Made by a program: the position numbers and the translations under genes | Shown here: in pieces, positions 23,402 through 25,218 of the stretch | Layout of the letters: each line of letters opens with the position of its first letter | How positions within the stretch are numbered: the first letter of the stretch is position 1 | NCBI GenBank assembly: GCA_903837305.1 | Contig: CAILUB010000072.1 | Location: forward strand, 1 to 25,218 | DNA from: an uncultured Cytophagaceae bacterium | GTDB lineage: Bacteria > Bacteroidota > Bacteroidia > Cytophagales > Spirosomataceae | Direction of reading: 5' to 3' | DNA: 25,218 nt | The notes under the pieces: model-generated | Database searches by the model: none | Seen by the model: the letters and a program-made list of their open reading frames with translations, nothing else | What the model was told of the DNA's origin: nothing

Positions 23402-24895
23402 ATGTCCATTCTTAAAAAATTAGCTGGCGAAACCCTTTCCTACGGATTCAGTACCATCCTAGGGCGCTCCCTAAATTTTTTATTGGTTTTCATACACACC
23501 GCCGCCTTTATGCCGGCTGCCTTAGGCGTTAATGTAAAATTGTATGGTTACGTAGCCATCGCCAATATTCTCTACACCTACGGGATGGAAACGGCCTATT
23601 TCCGGTACGCAAAAGAGGCTCCTGAACGCTATTACAATATCATACTAACGGCCATCATCCTGACATCAGGCGTATTTACCATCGGATTATTCGTCTTTGC
23701 AGACCCCTTGATGGCTCAATTAGGCTATGAAGGAAAAGGACAGTTTATGCGCTGGTTAGCTTTGATTTTAGCTATCGATGCCGTGACAGCAATCCCTTTC
23801 GCGCGTTTAAGACTGGAACGTAAAATTCAATTATTCGTCAAGGCAAAAATCGTCTCCATTTTGATTAATGTGGGATTGAATCTGTTCTTTTTAGCCCTTT
23901 TGAAGCCGATGCACGAAGATCATTGGGGACCGGCTTTTTTACAAAATCTCTATTTCCCGAGTATTGGAGCAGGCTATATTTTTCTGGCGAACTTACTGGC
24001 TAACGCAAGTCTCTTTTATTGGTTGCGTTCTTCTTTTGCTGATTTCAAATGGACCTGGGATGGCGCTGAGTTGAAAAAGTTATGGGTCTATTCCTACCCC
24101 ATTATGTTCATGAGCCTAGCTGCGATGTTTAACTTAATGTTTGATAGACTGCTGCTAGAGGAATTTTTACCCGAAGGATTTTACGCGGGAAGGACTTCTG
24201 AAGATGCACTTGGCATATATGGTAATTGCTACAAGCTCTCCGTGTTTATGAGTTTAGCGATCCAGGCATTCAAGTATGCGGCAGAACCCTTCTTCTTAGG
24301 CTCTAAATCTGCCGAGAATTCTCAGTCCAATTTAGCCTTGGTTAGTCATTGGTTTGTGATCGTTTGTCTGATCTTGTGGGTGGGAGTGAGTTCAAATTTA
24401 TTTTGGATACAAGGGTTATTTTTGCGCCAGTCTATCTATTGGGAAGGCATTGAGGTGGTACCCGTTTTGTTACTTGCGAACTTATTTTTAGGGGTTTATT
24501 ATACGCAGTCTGTTTGGTTCAAAAAGACGAATAGAACGTACATGGGAACGGTAATTACCGTGACTGGTCTGGCGGTGACCTTGGTAGGCAATGTCCTATT
24601 TATCCCCGTTTATGGCTACATGGCCTGTGCGTATTCCTTCTTAACTTCAGCCATCGTGATGACCTTATTGTGTTATGCAGGTGGCCAAAAATACGATCCC
24701 GCACCCTACCGCTGGATGGCTGCTATCGTATACATCAGTTTAGGAGTTATAGCCATAAAGTCAGGACCCATACTTGCGAGCATACAAATTCCATTACTCA
24801 TCAGCCAAAACATCGGATTTATTTGTATTTTGGCCTATATTATTTTCAAAGAATTCTCCTGGAAAAACGGAAAACCTAGCTTAGCCTTGAAATGA
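23402..24895 (+). CDS. Wzx-like oligosaccharide flippase (MOP/PST superfamily)
   Basis: A 497-residue membrane protein with about 12-14 predicted helices. ATG at 23402 (MSILKKLAGETLSYGFSTIL) is chosen over a TTG six codons upstream. The N-terminal pattern of short amphipathic lead then GETLSYGFSTILGRSLNFLL, and the later YGYVAIANILYTYGMETAYF-type helix 2, fit polysaccharide export flippases that move lipid-linked sugars across the inner membrane. The middle includes WVYSYPIMFMSLAAMFNLMFDRLLLEEFL, the usual start of the second half. No glycosyltransferase genes flank it, so the specific glycan is unknown; in this phylum such isolated flippases are common. Its TGA overlaps the following coiled-coil gene's ATG. 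Confidence 0.87.
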   Translation: MSILKKLAGETLSYGFSTILGRSLNFLLVFIHTAAFMPAALGVNVKLYGYVAIANILYTYGMETAYFRYAKEAPERYYNIILTAIILTSGVFTIGLFVFADPLMAQLGYEGKGQFMRWLALILAIDAVTAIPFARLRLERKIQLFVKAKIVSILINVGLNLFFLALLKPMHEDHWGPAFLQNLYFPSIGAGYIFLANLLANASLFYWLRSSFADFKWTWDGAELKKLWVYSYPIMFMSLAAMFNLMFDRLLLEEFLPEGFYAGRTSEDALGIYGNCYKLSVFMSLAIQAFKYAAEPFFLGSKSAENSQSNLALVSHWFVIVCLILWVGVSSNLFWIQGLFLRQSIYWEGIEVVPVLLLANLFLGVYYTQSVWFKKTNRTYMGTVITVTGLAVTLVGNVLFIPVYGYMACAYSFLTSAIVMTLLCYAGGQKYDPAPYRWMAAIVYISLGVIAIKSGPILASIQIPLLISQNIGFICILAYIIFKEFSWKNGKPSLALK

Positions 24896-25218
24896 AAAGT
24901 GAACTAAAAATGCAATACCTAAACCTCAAGCTGAAGATCAGCGGGATGGTGGCGCGTTTACACGAATTTCAAGGTACTCTGGTACAAAAACAGGCTGAAC
25001 TCGAAGATCTCCAGCAAAAACTGGCCGTTAAATCAGAGGAGCTTGCTAAATCCCAAAGACGCCTAAAAGAATTGGAGAAAAACTTTAAAAAATCAGATAA
25101 TTTCGCTAAAATTGTAGCTAGTACAGATAACACAGCAGTTCCCACCGCTGAGTTGAAACAAAAGTTAGAAGAATATATTACAAAAATAGATCATTGCATT
25201 GACCAATTACGCAATCCA
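24892..25218 (+). CDS. Small coiled-coil protein, probably preceding zapA (runs off window)
   Basis: ATG at 24892 overlaps the flippase stop (ATGA) and opens a frame of 109 codons that reaches the window edge without a stop. The product is charged and strongly helical. A heptad-like coiled coil spans about residues 20-70 (VQKQAELEDLQQKLAVKSEE onward), followed by a short Ser/Asn/Thr-rich linker. The ending KLEEYITKIDHCIDQLRN is characteristic of a roughly 100-residue protein that in many Bacteroidota sits directly upstream of zapA. The protein is probably nearly complete here. A role near the FtsZ ring is suggested by that neighbourhood, not by any motif. Confidence 0.7.
   Translation, partial: MKSELKMQYLNLKLKISGMVARLHEFQGTLVQKQAELEDLQQKLAVKSEELAKSQRRLKELEKNFKKSDNFAKIVASTDNTAVPTAELKQKLEEYITKIDHCIDQLRNP

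Noticed and set aside
1..25218. Horizontal transfer, defence island or CRISPR array
   Set aside because: No integrase, transposase, repeat array, tRNA boundary or defence gene was seen; content is core metabolism, wall synthesis and signalling.

Overview
The window looks like chromosomal DNA of a member of the Bacteroidota, most likely the Cytophagales lineage. The signs are a PorW/SprE-type lipoprotein of the type IX secretion system, a fused alpha/beta 2-oxoacid dehydrogenase E1, LytS/LytTR-type two-component signalling, a DUF1080 protein paired with a beta-propeller c-type cytochrome, A-rich leaders without clear Shine-Dalgarno sites, and several TAnnTTTG (-7) promoter boxes. It reads as core chromosome: no IS element, phage gene, CRISPR array, tRNA or rRNA was seen. 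Genus is not claimed.

Layout. (1) 1-601: tail of atpF, then atpH and a strong terminator; atpA does not follow. (2) 613-984: DUF423 membrane protein, meeting a minus-strand operon tail to tail. (3) 6622 down to 985, minus strand: atpZ, mrdA (PBP2), rodA, an MFS transporter and an uncharacterised kinase-fold protein, tightly packed from mrdA onward. This is a cell-elongation operon with two extra genes. (4) 6691-11060, plus strand: porW/sprE overlapping a class A penicillin-binding protein. (5) 11061-11519: the only long gene-free stretch. (6) 11520-13322: uvrC, whose stop codon overlaps that of nuoK. (7) 17225 down to 13319, minus strand: fused E1, nuoI, nuoJ, nuoK, an isolated piece of the complex I operon. 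(8) 17338-17715: a DUF1573 protein with its own promoter, followed by a two-way terminator. (9) 21404 down to 17770, minus strand: DUF1080/PA14-like protein and beta-propeller cytochrome c, both exported. (10) 21552-25218, plus strand: LytS-type histidine kinase, LytTR response regulator, Wzx-like flippase, and a small coiled-coil protein that probably precedes zapA beyond the window.

Functional threads. Cell-wall growth dominates the first half (PBP2, RodA, PBP1A, and probably the kinase-fold protein by association). Energy metabolism appears as split pieces (F1Fo ATP synthase, complex I, a 2-oxoacid dehydrogenase). The most unusual items are the kinase-fold protein in the rod operon, the coupling of E1 to nuoI, the split ATP synthase and complex I operons, and the exported DUF1080-cytochrome pair diverging from a two-component system. 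Several genes are better started at ATG codons inside the longest open frame, while mrdA and the E1 gene appear to use TTG and GTG.
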